Positions 44,957-54,927 of a stretch of DNA of 64,000 bases are shown one piece after another. This DNA comes from Chitinophaga vietnamensis (GTDB lineage: Bacteria > Bacteroidota > Bacteroidia > Chitinophagales > Chitinophagaceae): assembly GCF_902167635.1 (NCBI RefSeq), contig NZ_CABHMS010000007.1:124001-188000 (forward strand). The letters are read 5' to 3'. Under the pieces are notes generated by a model. The model saw nothing but the letters and a program-made list of their open reading frames with translations. It did not search any database and was not told the DNA's origin. Position 1 is the first letter of the stretch; each line of letters begins with the position of its first letter. Position numbers and translations under genes: made by a program.

Positions 44957-46693
44957 TTATTTCGTGGTGTTCGGAAAATCGCGGTAGCGGGCGGGCCAGG
45001 CTTTGCCGTCGAGGCCCCAATCCGCCTGTACCGGTATATGCAGCCAGTCGAAGATCGCGAAGGGAATATCTGCCGGGTTGGGCACATATTTTTCCTGGAA
45101 GGGTATTACCGGGAAGAGGTATCCGCTGGCATCGCTGAAGGCTTCCCACTTGTATTTTCCGAGCAGCGAGAAATTCTTTTTCGATGGGCTCTTGTCGGCA
45201 AATACAGCGCCTTGTCCATCCAGGCAGGGCCAGTAGCCGATCAGGTTATTGAAGTTGGGATGCGAGGCGTTCACATAGGTGCGGGACGCCCAGCGTTTGA
45301 TGTTCTCATCAGAAACTACGGTATTGAATATACGAACATCAGACACGTACATATCGATGTACTGTGTAGAGAACACGGCTTCAAAGTAGCCCAGCACGGT
45401 ATTTTTGGTGGTGGAGAGACCGGCGATATTCGCATTCACGATCTGGCCGGTTGCTTTGTTATCGCCATCTATGAACAGCGCGGTTTTCACGGTGGTACCG
45501 CTGATCTCCACGGTGCCGCTGATGGTATGCCAGCTGCCGTCAGCATAATCACCCCCGCCTATTTCTGCTTTCTGTGAGCCATCCGCTACATAGAAGGAGA
45601 TGTTACGGCCATTGCGGAAGAAGGCCCAGCCCGGGTTTGTGCCGGAACGTTGCGTACATTTCCCGAAGAACGGCGGCCAGGTGTAGGTATAGTTATTATT
45701 AGGCCCGGGCATGAACTTCACTTTGGCTTCGAAGGTCATGTTACGGCCGTTGATGTTATAAAAATTACCATCGTTGATCTCTGCGCGCACGTTATTATCC
45801 GGAGGACCAAAGAGGCGTACTTCGCTGCCTTCATAGGGCACACGGATATTTTCCGGACGTACGATCACCTGGCTTTCAAAGCGCGGGTTGAAGAAGAAGG
45901 TGAAAGTATTTTGTACCGGGTTGGAGAACGGTGTGCCGTCATTATCTTCCGGGCGTACCGGCCAGGGGCCGCCGTGGTTGGAGGTGACCACCACCAGCCA
46001 GTTTTCATTACCGATATTTTTGCGGGCGCGCAGGGCGGTCATGATATCACCGATACGTGCATCGGCCTGGTAGATGGCATCAGTGTATTGCGATACCGAT
46101 TCATCGTAACCATATTGTTTACCGGCGGCATCTACGCCGTTAAATTCAGCGAATACGATACCGGCATTGTCATTACCCAGTTCATTGATCACGGCGGCGC
46201 TAACGGCATCGTCGGAGGCGAGCAGTTTGTTTTCATCCATGTTGTTACCCACGACTTGCTGGCTCAGCGCGGCGGAGGCGCAAAAGGCCGCCGTGCGGAT
46301 ATTAGCGCCGGCATCTTTCAGTCTTTTACTGAACACGGGATAGGTAGCCAGGTCAGCATGCGTGTAGTCGTTACCGTTAACCTTGTGTTTGGCGCTGGTA
46401 ACGCCGGTCAATATATCGGCCCATCCGGCGCCGTTGGCGCCGGATGTATCGGAAATACCATTCCAGGAGAACACGGCGCTGTCGCGCAGGTTCCAGATCA
46501 CCGGCGGCTTGATGGATTGCAGCGTAAGGCCTCTGGCGCCATCTACCACCAGCACCAGCACTTTAGGCTTGCCCGACAGCTTGCCGGGATCGTTGTTATA
46601 TTCCTGTTCCCGCAACACGCCCTGGCTATCCTTGTTACAAGCGCCGAAAGCGAGCATCGCGGCAACACCCAGTAGCGGAATCATCTTTTTCAT
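44957..46693 (-). CDS. Phosphodiesterase-like/LamG lipoprotein, paralogue 3
   Basis: 578 residues. The lipobox is LAFGACNK (Cys19). Of the three paralogues it is closest to an active phosphodiesterase-like domain: Asp51 in VLVLVVDGARG, GWADILTGVTSAKH, FAEFNGVDAAGKQYG (Asp kept, but Lys where the usual GH has His) and TSNHGGPW (Asn where Asp is usual; His240 kept). The LamG-like part includes NMTFEAKVKFMPGPNNNYTY and GTNPGWAFFRNGRNISFYV. The end has LIGYWPCLDGQGAVFADKSP. It lies 30 bases before the M60 peptidase gene. Confidence 0.75.
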   Translation of the reverse strand: MKKMIPLLGVAAMLAFGACNKDSQGVLREQEYNNDPGKLSGKPKVLVLVVDGARGLTLQSIKPPVIWNLRDSAVFSWNGISDTSGANGAGWADILTGVTSAKHKVNGNDYTHADLATYPVFSKRLKDAGANIRTAAFCASAALSQQVVGNNMDENKLLASDDAVSAAVINELGNDNAGIVFAEFNGVDAAGKQYGYDESVSQYTDAIYQADARIGDIMTALRARKNIGNENWLVVVTSNHGGPWPVRPEDNDGTPFSNPVQNTFTFFFNPRFESQVIVRPENIRVPYEGSEVRLFGPPDNNVRAEINDGNFYNINGRNMTFEAKVKFMPGPNNNYTYTWPPFFGKCTQRSGTNPGWAFFRNGRNISFYVADGSQKAEIGGGDYADGSWHTISGTVEISGTTVKTALFIDGDNKATGQIVNANIAGLSTTKNTVLGYFEAVFSTQYIDMYVSDVRIFNTVVSDENIKRWASRTYVNASHPNFNNLIGYWPCLDGQGAVFADKSPSKKNFSLLGKYKWEAFSDASGYLFPVIPFQEKYVPNPADIPFAIFDWLHIPVQADWGLDGKAWPARYRDFPNTTK

Positions 46694-46722
46694 ACTATGA
46701 TCTGATTGTGGTGATTACTGAA

Positions 46723-48351
46723 TTATTTCTCTAAAACCAGCCTGAAAATATTGCCCACACTGGTGTTGTCGAAGGCGACGATGCTGCCGTATATGATCAC
46801 GGCGGGCTCTCCTTCCGCGGATACTGATTCTACCATACCGTTTACAAAACCTGCCAGCATACCGGTGTTATTATAACCGGCGGCCAGCGAGCCATCAGGG
46901 TTGAGGATCATCAGCCCGCGGCGCACATAGCCGTCATATTTCTCGAAATTGCCTGCCACCACCAGTTTGCCGTTGTTCAGCTGGATGGCGTGATTAGGTA
47001 CGCCGCCGGTGAAGGTGCGTGACTGGAAGCTGGTCACCATCGATCCATCTTCATTCAACATCACGATACCATTGCAAGGCACCCCGTTGAAAGTGGTGAA
47101 GTTGCCGGTAACGATGATCTTCTTCGTATTCTTGTTGTAGCGAAGGGAATAGATCCTGTCATTCGCACCGGTACCTGCTTTGAACGATCCGTCTATATTA
47201 CCATTAACATCCAGGCAGGCAATGTTAGCAGCGGATACATTGTCGAACTTGTTGAAAAAGCCGCCTACCACCAGCCTGCCATCGGGCAGCAGGGCGCCGT
47301 CTGTTAGGAAGCCGGCAGCGCCGGGTTTACCCCTGTGCATGTTAAGATCATAGTGGTAGGTAGAATCGAGATTGCCATTCCGGTCGATAGCCGCTACACT
47401 GTTGATATCGCGGCGGTCGATGGTGCGCTGCGTTTTAGTGGAGTTCTTGTAGAAGTACTGCACATAGCCGTAGAAGTTACCCAGCATCAGCACGCGGTTG
47501 CCCGATTGATACATATTACTCACCTGGCCTGTAACGCCGCCATTCAGGGCTGATACGGTATCTTTCGAGCGGTTCTCCTGCTGGGCAGGATCTGTGCTGC
47601 CAGCGGCATCGTCGGCAGGAATGATCTGCACAACTGCGGTATCTATCAATCCGGCAGGATGTATGCGCACCACATTGTTCAGTTCTTTGCGGTAGCCATA
47701 GCGGTCAAAGAATCCACCGAGGATGAATTTATTATCGGAGAGCTGGATACCGCTGGATATCATGCCTGTGCGGCCTACCGCCGAATCGGTCTTGAACGCG
47801 GCAACAAAATCACCATGCTTTTCAATCATCGCGATACCATTGAGCGGGTTGCCGATGCCATTGCTGTTATACACTTTAAAAGCGCCCAGCAGCAGGTAGC
47901 GGTTATCAGACGTAGCTATGAGCTGGTTGATACTTTGATCGGTGCCGGTGCCCGATTTGAATGTATTATCTATCCTGGCTTTCCCTTTTACCTTGAATAC
48001 AGCTGTATAAAATGTTTGCTGGCCGATATTCACCGATCCGGTGCCGGAGCTGGCGGCAGGCGGCACCACTACAGTGATGCTGTTATCTGTCACCGATGTT
48101 ACCTGCGCCTGCTGGCCGGAAAGGAAAAAATGCAGGGAGTCTTTATAAGGCAACAGTCCTGTTACCTTGAAAGTCACTTTATCACCGGAAGAGCCTACGG
48201 CCGGCGATGGCAGCTCCGTGCTGAACACCACGCCCAGCGGTGGTTTGCCGCCGGCATACGGATCGGGGTATACCGTTTCGTTATCTTTTTTACAAGCGGC
48301 TGCCAAGGCAACTAACAGCAGCAGGTACATATGTTTTTTGATCATTTGCAT
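46723..48351 (-). CDS. DUF5008-type lipoprotein with IPT and beta-propeller repeats
   Basis: 542 residues. The lipobox is ALAAACKKD. An IPT/TIG-like domain is at about residues 40-115 (AVGSSGDKVTFKVTGLLPYK). At least five propeller-type repeats follow, with phrases such as GAFKVYNSNG, GGFFDRYGY, GNFYGYVQYF, GGFFNKFDNVS, GNFTTFNGVPC and GNFEKYDGYV, the form of delta-60 (DUF5122) repeats. It resembles DUF5008 proteins, which occur with SusC/SusD and fasciclin proteins. The likely role is surface binding. It lies between fasciclin protein 1 and phosphodiesterase-like paralogue 3. Confidence 0.72.
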   Translation of the reverse strand: MQMIKKHMYLLLLVALAAACKKDNETVYPDPYAGGKPPLGVVFSTELPSPAVGSSGDKVTFKVTGLLPYKDSLHFFLSGQQAQVTSVTDNSITVVVPPAASSGTGSVNIGQQTFYTAVFKVKGKARIDNTFKSGTGTDQSINQLIATSDNRYLLLGAFKVYNSNGIGNPLNGIAMIEKHGDFVAAFKTDSAVGRTGMISSGIQLSDNKFILGGFFDRYGYRKELNNVVRIHPAGLIDTAVVQIIPADDAAGSTDPAQQENRSKDTVSALNGGVTGQVSNMYQSGNRVLMLGNFYGYVQYFYKNSTKTQRTIDRRDINSVAAIDRNGNLDSTYHYDLNMHRGKPGAAGFLTDGALLPDGRLVVGGFFNKFDNVSAANIACLDVNGNIDGSFKAGTGANDRIYSLRYNKNTKKIIVTGNFTTFNGVPCNGIVMLNEDGSMVTSFQSRTFTGGVPNHAIQLNNGKLVVAGNFEKYDGYVRRGLMILNPDGSLAAGYNNTGMLAGFVNGMVESVSAEGEPAVIIYGSIVAFDNTSVGNIFRLVLEK

Positions 48352-48375
48352 TAGCTGGATATTTTAGGTAGATGA

Positions 48376-49092
48376 TCATTTTCCCAACAAGCCGTATTGA
48401 TTGATACGGGAGAGAAATTCAAACCAGGAGAACCCGAACGGATGCCGCGTAAATGCCAGGGCATGTACTACGCCGTTCGTTGGCTCAATATTCACCGAGG
48501 CTACGGGCGCACGGTAAGGCGGCGGGCTCGTTTGCGCCGGGCTGGGATCATACGAGATATGCAGCTGCCGATAGCCTACATATTGTGCGCCGCCTTCACT
48601 GTTGTACACTACGCCGAGGTGCATGGTTTGCCCGTCATACGTGCGCGTATACACGCCGTTGTAGGTTTTGAAATTGGTGAAATCTACCTGTGGAATATCA
48701 TTGAGCATCAGCTTCCCTTTGAAGATGTAACGACCGAGCATCTCGCGCCAGATCACTGGCGGCACCTGTTCCAGCGTTTTGATCGTATCTTTTCCCATGA
48801 GGAACAGTTGCGCATTCACATACTTCAGGGTAGTATCGAAACAGGGATTGGCCGGTGCAAAGAAGGTGATGTTCTCTTTCTGGAAAATATCTTCCATACC
48901 TGCCAGCTTGATCACTTTCAACAAGTCGCTGAAATATTCCGGTTTGGCTTGCAGGTATTGCAGCACGGTGCCATTGAACTTGCCATTGGCGTGGCCGGTA
49001 TCCTGGTAATAATCTTTTTTACAGGCGGTGAGCAGCATCACTACTACTGCGAAACCCGCCATGAGCGGCAAAGCATATTTTTTCATGTTCAT
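48376..49092 (-). CDS. Fasciclin (FAS1) domain lipoprotein 1
   Basis: 238 residues. The lipobox is LLTACKKDY. One FAS1 domain follows: ITFFAPANPCFDTTLKYVN is the H1-type motif, and GRYIFKGKLMLNDIP and a NGVVHAL end part give the second. The C-terminal tail (FGFSWFEFLSRINQ) is shared in form with fasciclin protein 2. FAS1 domains mediate adhesion to proteins or glycans. It starts 12 bases after SusD 1 in the same operon. Confidence 0.85.
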   Translation of the reverse strand: MNMKKYALPLMAGFAVVVMLLTACKKDYYQDTGHANGKFNGTVLQYLQAKPEYFSDLLKVIKLAGMEDIFQKENITFFAPANPCFDTTLKYVNAQLFLMGKDTIKTLEQVPPVIWREMLGRYIFKGKLMLNDIPQVDFTNFKTYNGVYTRTYDGQTMHLGVVYNSEGGAQYVGYRQLHISYDPSPAQTSPPPYRAPVASVNIEPTNGVVHALAFTRHPFGFSWFEFLSRINQYGLLGK

Positions 49093-49104
49093 ACAGCTTT
49101 AAGT

Positions 49105-50601
49105 TTAACGCCAGTATTCATTCAGTTTCATCAGTGGATTGTTGGTCAGCGCGCTCTCCGCGATGGGCCAGGTCCAGGCGCCGCGCTGGAATGCCGATTG
49201 CGAAATGGGCGCCGTGCAGTATTCAGAGTTGAGGATGCGGTGCGTGCGTACCAGGTCATAGAAGGCATGGCCCTCTCCCATCAGTTCTTTGGCGCGTTCC
49301 CAGAAGATGGCGTCTTTCAGTTCGGTGCCGCCACCGCCGGTGTAGGGCGCTGTTTCCGCACGTGCGCGGATGATGTTGAGCAGGCGTGTGGCCTCTCCTT
49401 CATCGCCCAGTTCTGCGTTGGCTTCTGCTGCCAGCAGGATGGCATCTGCATAACGGAATACGATAAGGTTACCATCAAAGGCAATGTTACTGCCTGTGTT
49501 GCCGATGAACTTGCGGAACTCTACCAGGTTGCCTTCGCGGTACATGGTGTTGGCGTCAAACCAGAGGTCTTTGCGTTTGTCGGCCACGCCGGGTGGATAC
49601 ATTTTTTCCATGAACTTGCCTACATAGTTCACGTAAGAGTAGCCACCACCGGCATGTTCCAGCACATTGTCATTGAGGTACTGGTAGCCGAGGCCGCGTA
49701 CTTCGCCATAGTTCACGTTCTGTGTGAGCTCAAATATGCCTTCCTGTGATCCACCCCTGAACAGCTGCCGGAACTCTGATACAGTAAGCAGCCGGTGTGC
49801 GCCGCCGTTCTGTTCGATCAGCTCTTTGCCGAGCGCGGCTACCGCTTTGTAGTACTTATCCTTGTTACCTTCGTCGAAGCCGGCATTCCACATGTTCATG
49901 TGCATCATCAGTACGATGGCGGCGCCACGGGTGGGGCGTACGGCCTTCATCTTCGGATCGGTATAAGCCCAGGGCAGATCGTCTTTATACTGCGCCATAT
50001 CTGCGATGCAGGCATTGAGCACATCGGTGAATCTCGTACGGCCGATGATCTCATTGAAATAAGGCTTGTTGTAATAAGGCACATCGCCATAGAGACGTAC
50101 CATCACGAAGTACAGGAAGTTCCTTACCCATACTGCTTCGGCCTTGTATCTTCGTTTATCCGTTGCCGATATTTCCGAGCCGGGGATATCATCGATACGG
50201 TCGGTGAGGATACCGGCGGATTGTATTACGCGGTAGTATCCCTGCCAGTTGGGAATATCGTTGAAATGGAACCACTGGTTCCAATAGTCCTGCATGAGCG
50301 CCTTGAGGTTGTTGTACACGAGGTAATCGTAGTACGGACGGCCCCAGATCGAGCGGGAACGGGCGGTTTGACGGTAGATGCCACAACGGAACTCCGCCGC
50401 CAGGAAGAAAGAGTTATTGAGCAACACATCCGCGATCTCACCATAGAGGTTGTTGGTGAAACGCTCCACATCCGACCTCGTTTTCCAGAAACTGGCGCCG
50501 GATTCTTTGGTGGGCGATTCTGCATCCAGGAATTTCTTGCATCCTGTATTGCTGGTGCACAGCAAGGCTGCCATTCCTATCACCATAACAAAACGCTTCA
50601 T
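49105..50601 (-). CDS. SusD/RagB-type lipoprotein 1 of the 12-gene operon
   Basis: 498 residues. The lipobox is LLCTSNTGCKKF. SusD marks are FLDAESPTKESGASFWKTRS, a TPR region with RYKAEAVWVRNFLYFVMVRL, and YADAILLAAEANAELGDEGE. The end, FWERAKELMGEGHAFYDLVR, is also typical. It pairs with the SusC-type transporter 34 bases upstream. The N-terminal half is rich in aromatic residues, as expected for a glycan- or peptide-binding lid. The substrate is unknown. Confidence 0.92.
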   Translation of the reverse strand: MKRFVMVIGMAALLCTSNTGCKKFLDAESPTKESGASFWKTRSDVERFTNNLYGEIADVLLNNSFFLAAEFRCGIYRQTARSRSIWGRPYYDYLVYNNLKALMQDYWNQWFHFNDIPNWQGYYRVIQSAGILTDRIDDIPGSEISATDKRRYKAEAVWVRNFLYFVMVRLYGDVPYYNKPYFNEIIGRTRFTDVLNACIADMAQYKDDLPWAYTDPKMKAVRPTRGAAIVLMMHMNMWNAGFDEGNKDKYYKAVAALGKELIEQNGGAHRLLTVSEFRQLFRGGSQEGIFELTQNVNYGEVRGLGYQYLNDNVLEHAGGGYSYVNYVGKFMEKMYPPGVADKRKDLWFDANTMYREGNLVEFRKFIGNTGSNIAFDGNLIVFRYADAILLAAEANAELGDEGEATRLLNIIRARAETAPYTGGGGTELKDAIFWERAKELMGEGHAFYDLVRTHRILNSEYCTAPISQSAFQRGAWTWPIAESALTNNPLMKLNEYWR

Positions 50602-50635
50602 ATATCTCAGTTTAATTGCTTGAATAATTGTTTAA

Positions 50636-53600
50636 CTAGAACTGTACATTCAACCCGAGGGTCACTGTTTTCCGGATCGGGTAACCATCTGCCTGGTCCC
50701 TGCCCAGCCCGGACACATTCTCCGGGTTAGGCCCGCTGTAGCGGGTGAAGAGCCAGGGATTAGTAACGGTCACGTATGTACGGCAGGAGGTGATGCCCCA
50801 GCGGATGGTACGGTCGCGCGGGATGGTGTAGGCCACCGTGATGTACTGTATCTTGAAATAAGAACCGTCTTCTTCAAACAGGGTCTGGTCCACCCGGTAA
50901 GGGCGCACCTTTCCAAAACGCGTATAGTCGTAAGGGTTAGGATACTGCGCTTTGTCGCCCGGCTTGGTCCAGTAATTATAATCATCGATGGGTACGAGCC
51001 CGGAGAGGATACCATCACTGTTTTTAGTCAGGGGTGTAGAGAAGCTCGCAAACCTGGCGGCAGTGGCATTGGTAAGGATATCACGGATAGCGGTGTATGA
51101 TGCCACCACGTTGAGCGACCAGGCCTTGTATTGCAGGAAGGAGTTCAAACCACCGGTGATCAGCGGTTGTGAGTTACCTGCATAAATATAGTCGTTACCG
51201 TTAATGATGTAATTGCCGTCGAGGTCTACCCAGCGCGGATCGCCGGGGCGCATGGGATAGAAGTTCTGTCCTTTGGCGTCTGCCACGAGTATCGGGCGGC
51301 CGGTAGCGGGATCAACGGGCACGCTGGCGGCATCGGCGTATACACCGCGGTTATAGAGCAATACGTTTGTAAGGCTGTTGCGGCCTACCCGGTACAGGAT
51401 GCTCTGGTTGTTGGCATCATCATATTTTATCAGTTCCCTGGCGCCTCCGGGCAGGTAAGTGAGATAGTCTCTGTTAAGCGCGCCATTGAAGCCGATGGTC
51501 CAGTTAAACTTGCTGGTGGCGGGCAGCGGGCGGTAGGTGAAGGTCCATTCGAAGCCTACGTCCATCAGGCCTGCATCATTGGTTTGCACTTTGCTGAACC
51601 CGCTGCTGGTAGGCAATGCAAGGTCCATCAGCATATTGTCCACATGTTTCACATAGGCGTCAAACTCCGCCTGCAGCTTGCCTCTCCAGAGGCCTAGTTC
51701 AAGACCGCCATTGAGCTGCGTGGTGGTAGCGGGTTTCATGTTGGCATTCGGTAACCAGTCGTATTCAATACCACTCATCGGACGGTCGTTATAACGGCCG
51801 CCGTTACGGTCGTTGTATACGCCGTAGGCATCGAAGATGGTGCCCTGCGGCGTTACGTTGCGGCCCCAGCTCGCGCGGAGAGAGCCGTAATCGAGCCACG
51901 ACAGGTCTTTCAGCGTATTCTCCTTATTAAAGTTCCACCTCACGCCAACAGAAGGGTTGTTGGAATAAGGCGTGCTCTTACCTGTGGTGGAAGAAGCATC
52001 GCGACGGAACGAGAGGTCCAGCATGTACTTCTGAATGTAGTTGTAGCTGAAGGAGGCGGCGAAAGAAGCGCTGCGGAAATCTTTGGCATTATCCAGGATG
52101 CCGCCGGCATCTGAAAATCCGCCGGAGCCGATAGGCCCGTGCAGGTTATCATTCGGCGTACCGCGCATACGCAGCATGGTGGCCTGATAGCCCACTTTGT
52201 TCAGCTCATTGAAGGCCGACAGCGTGAAGTTATGTTTATCGTTATACGATTTGAAATAAGAGATGCCGCTGCGGCTGTACAGCGAAGTATTACGGTCGTT
52301 GAATGCCCGTACTTCGGAGTAGTTGTTGTTGATGGCGGCCGGTATGAAATTATCTTCCGTACCCGTTGTATTCTCATAAGAGAAAGTACTGGTGAGGTGT
52401 AAGCCCCTGTACAGTTCATAATCCACATCCACATTGGTGCGCACGTTGGCCGTTTTGTTGGTATTATCATTGCGCAGGGCCGATATGGCGCTGGCAGAAG
52501 AGGAATAGAAACCTGGCGGCGGCAATAAGGACGACTGCCGGCCGGCCTTGCCCACGTCTGATTGTGTGATACCGTTACCACTGCCTTTGCTGTTCTGCCC
52601 CAAACTGGTAGTGATGGCGGCAAATATCTTCAAACGCGGCGTGGGCCTGTATTGCATGTTGGTGCTGAGGCTGTAGCGGTTGAAGTCTGTATTCTTCAGG
52701 ATACCTTTTTCATTATAGTAACCGAGGTTCACTTTATAATTGAAACGGTCGTCGCCACCGGATACCTGTACGTTGTGCGTTTGGTTGTAGGTGTATTTGT
52801 AGAACAATCCCTGCCAGTTGGTAGAGTTGTTGTAATACGGGTTAAGACTATCTGCCAGGAAGGGCGTGTTGTTGATATCTGCCTGCGCATATTTCAGGGA
52901 GTCGGTATAATTGAGCACTTGCCAGATGCGCTGGCGTCTTTCTTCATTACCACCAATTACTTTACGCAAAGTAGGCGGTATGCTGATGAAGAAGTTACCG
53001 CTATACTGCACAATAGGCACTTTGGATTTACCACGCTTGGTGTTGATGAGCATGACGCCATAAGCGCCACGGGAGCCATATAGCGAGGTGGCCTGCGCAT
53101 CTTTCAGCACTTGTATGCTTTCGATATCTTCCGGCGGGATGAGTGAGAGCGGATTCAATCCCGGGCCTGCCTGGTTGAAACCATATTCATAACCGGAATT
53201 AGGATCGATGGGTACGCCATCGATCACATACAAAGGTGAAGTGGGGCTGAGGAAGGCGTTATCACCGGAGCCGGAGATACGCAGGGATGAAAGGCCACGC
53301 ATCTGTATGGTGCCGGCATAACCGGGTGCGCCGGTGTTGTTCTGAATGTTCATACCGGCTACTCTGCCTTGCAGCAGTTCGAGTACGTTCGATACTGGTA
53401 CGTTCTGCAGGTCTTTACCGCTGATGAGCACAGTGGAACCGGTGGTGGTTTCTTTTGTTTTGCGCTGATAGCCGATCACCACCTGTTCATTGAGTTTATT
53501 TTCTTTTACGGAGAGATAGATGCGCATCATCTCTCCGGCTTTGGCTTTCACGGTCATAGCGCCGAAGCCCATGGCCTGGAAGCTGATATCGGCGCCCTCC

Positions 53601-53800
53601 GGCACATTTACGGTGAAGGAGCCATCGCCGCCGCTGGCGCCCACGCCTTTCGGCGGTTTGCCGGTGAAGATGACCACACCAGGGATAGGATTGCTGTTAC
53701 CTTTTTCATAGACAACACCTTTCACCGTCACCGTGTTTGTTTGCGCAGATGCGCTACCCGCCAGCATGAGCGCCAGCAACAGGTAAAGCAACCGCTTCAT
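50636..53800 (-). CDS. SusC/RagA-type transporter 1 of the 12-gene operon
   Basis: About 1054 residues from the ATG at 53800, which opens directly on a signal peptide (LLYLLLALMLAGSASAQ); an ATG at 53830 is also in frame. A carboxypeptidase-regulatory-like domain (VTVKGVVYEKGNSNPIPGVV) is followed by LNEQVVIGYQRKTKE, the plug (LQGRVAGMNIQNNTGAPG, IESIQVLKDAQATSLYGSRG) and the 22-strand barrel, which ends in TLGLNVQF. It starts the second module of the operon, 78 bases after the DUF5007-type gene. Confidence 0.93.
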   Translation of the reverse strand: MKRLLYLLLALMLAGSASAQTNTVTVKGVVYEKGNSNPIPGVVIFTGKPPKGVGASGGDGSFTVNVPEGADISFQAMGFGAMTVKAKAGEMMRIYLSVKENKLNEQVVIGYQRKTKETTTGSTVLISGKDLQNVPVSNVLELLQGRVAGMNIQNNTGAPGYAGTIQMRGLSSLRISGSGDNAFLSPTSPLYVIDGVPIDPNSGYEYGFNQAGPGLNPLSLIPPEDIESIQVLKDAQATSLYGSRGAYGVMLINTKRGKSKVPIVQYSGNFFISIPPTLRKVIGGNEERRQRIWQVLNYTDSLKYAQADINNTPFLADSLNPYYNNSTNWQGLFYKYTYNQTHNVQVSGGDDRFNYKVNLGYYNEKGILKNTDFNRYSLSTNMQYRPTPRLKIFAAITTSLGQNSKGSGNGITQSDVGKAGRQSSLLPPPGFYSSSASAISALRNDNTNKTANVRTNVDVDYELYRGLHLTSTFSYENTTGTEDNFIPAAINNNYSEVRAFNDRNTSLYSRSGISYFKSYNDKHNFTLSAFNELNKVGYQATMLRMRGTPNDNLHGPIGSGGFSDAGGILDNAKDFRSASFAASFSYNYIQKYMLDLSFRRDASSTTGKSTPYSNNPSVGVRWNFNKENTLKDLSWLDYGSLRASWGRNVTPQGTIFDAYGVYNDRNGGRYNDRPMSGIEYDWLPNANMKPATTTQLNGGLELGLWRGKLQAEFDAYVKHVDNMLMDLALPTSSGFSKVQTNDAGLMDVGFEWTFTYRPLPATSKFNWTIGFNGALNRDYLTYLPGGARELIKYDDANNQSILYRVGRNSLTNVLLYNRGVYADAASVPVDPATGRPILVADAKGQNFYPMRPGDPRWVDLDGNYIINGNDYIYAGNSQPLITGGLNSFLQYKAWSLNVVASYTAIRDILTNATAARFASFSTPLTKNSDGILSGLVPIDDYNYWTKPGDKAQYPNPYDYTRFGKVRPYRVDQTLFEEDGSYFKIQYITVAYTIPRDRTIRWGITSCRTYVTVTNPWLFTRYSGPNPENVSGLGRDQADGYPIRKTVTLGLNVQF

Positions 53801-53878
53801 CTTCCCTGGTATAAAAGTATACTTATACATGAAGGTCTGATTTTATCATTGATGATATTATTTGTATCTCTCCTGTGG

Positions 53879-54916
53879 TCAATTGTTTGAGAAATCAGGA
53901 TTTCTTGCCCAGAACCAGAAGATCACGCGCCAGTTGCCCGGCTCATAGATGGCGAGGTCGGTGCCCAGCAAAGCTGTTTCCCGTATACCGGCCACGCCTA
54001 TACGACTGTAGCTGAACTGCACATGCGCGCGGTTGCCCAGGTTATTCGTATAGCGTGTAGGCAAGGGCGTTAGTGGAACGGGATAAGCCACGTCGTAGGT
54101 AACGCCATCCGGCGCAAACTGCGCGGCGCCAAAGTGATGCACTACTTCTTCCCATTTGGTATCGCCGAACATTTTCGGATCGATGGGATTGTAGGAAGAA
54201 TCGCGGAACTCGAACGTAAGGCTGTTGCCGGTCGATTTCGGATCCTTGTAGAAGATCAGTTTGATAGCGCTGTTGCCCATATAGTAGTCCGAGTTCTTTG
54301 CTTTGATGTTGACCACGAGGTTGGGGTTGTTGGTACCATAGGAATTGCCTGTTACCGGATCGATGGTGTTCGGCTCGTAAGGCTGCTGCCGCAAAGGTTT
54401 CAGCTCCATGTTACGGATCATTTTAGTACCGCCGCTGTTGGATACTTCCACATCGAACCTATACCCGGGGTCTGGCTGCACTTTTACGGCATTGAGATAA
54501 GCAGGATCGATGGGCGTCCACATCACGAACTGCCCGGAATGCTCCCGCACTTCAAAGAGATGGTGCTCTTCTATCGTACGTTTTTTCTCTATCTCTTCCC
54601 TTGTTTTTTCCAGTCCGGTATAGGCTTCTTTCCACACCAGCACCGGAAATGTTTTATTGAAGATATCTACCGGCTCTCCTGCTGCCGTGCGCACGTTCAT
54701 CACTTTGAACGTGAGCGGCAAGGTGGAGTGGTCGGCATTGAAGATATTGGTTTGCGGATCGCCGGGCAGGAGCGATGTTCTGCCCAATACCGGCTCAAAG
54801 GTGGTCTGGTTGTAGCCTGCGCCCGGGCTGATGTAATCCACATCAGCAGGCACTTTCACACAGGCCTGTGTGCCTATCAGGCCGGCTGCTGCCAACAGTA
54901 GCTGCAATCTTTTCAT
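53879..54916 (-). CDS. DUF5007-type lipoprotein
   Basis: 345 residues. The lipobox is GLIGTQACVKV. The first mature part reads VPADVDYISPGAGYNQTTFE, then LGRTSLLPGDPQTNIFNADH and STLPLTFKVMNVR. The rest is beta-rich, with a charged helix near residue 105 (EEIEKKRTIEEHH). It resembles DUF5007 proteins, which in related genomes accompany SusC/SusD and fasciclin genes. No enzymatic motif is seen. It lies 11 bases after fasciclin protein 2 and ends the first module of the operon. Confidence 0.7.
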   Translation of the reverse strand: MKRLQLLLAAAGLIGTQACVKVPADVDYISPGAGYNQTTFEPVLGRTSLLPGDPQTNIFNADHSTLPLTFKVMNVRTAAGEPVDIFNKTFPVLVWKEAYTGLEKTREEIEKKRTIEEHHLFEVREHSGQFVMWTPIDPAYLNAVKVQPDPGYRFDVEVSNSGGTKMIRNMELKPLRQQPYEPNTIDPVTGNSYGTNNPNLVVNIKAKNSDYYMGNSAIKLIFYKDPKSTGNSLTFEFRDSSYNPIDPKMFGDTKWEEVVHHFGAAQFAPDGVTYDVAYPVPLTPLPTRYTNNLGNRAHVQFSYSRIGVAGIRETALLGTDLAIYEPGNWRVIFWFWARNPDFSNN

Positions 54917-54927
54917 GGTAAATCAAT

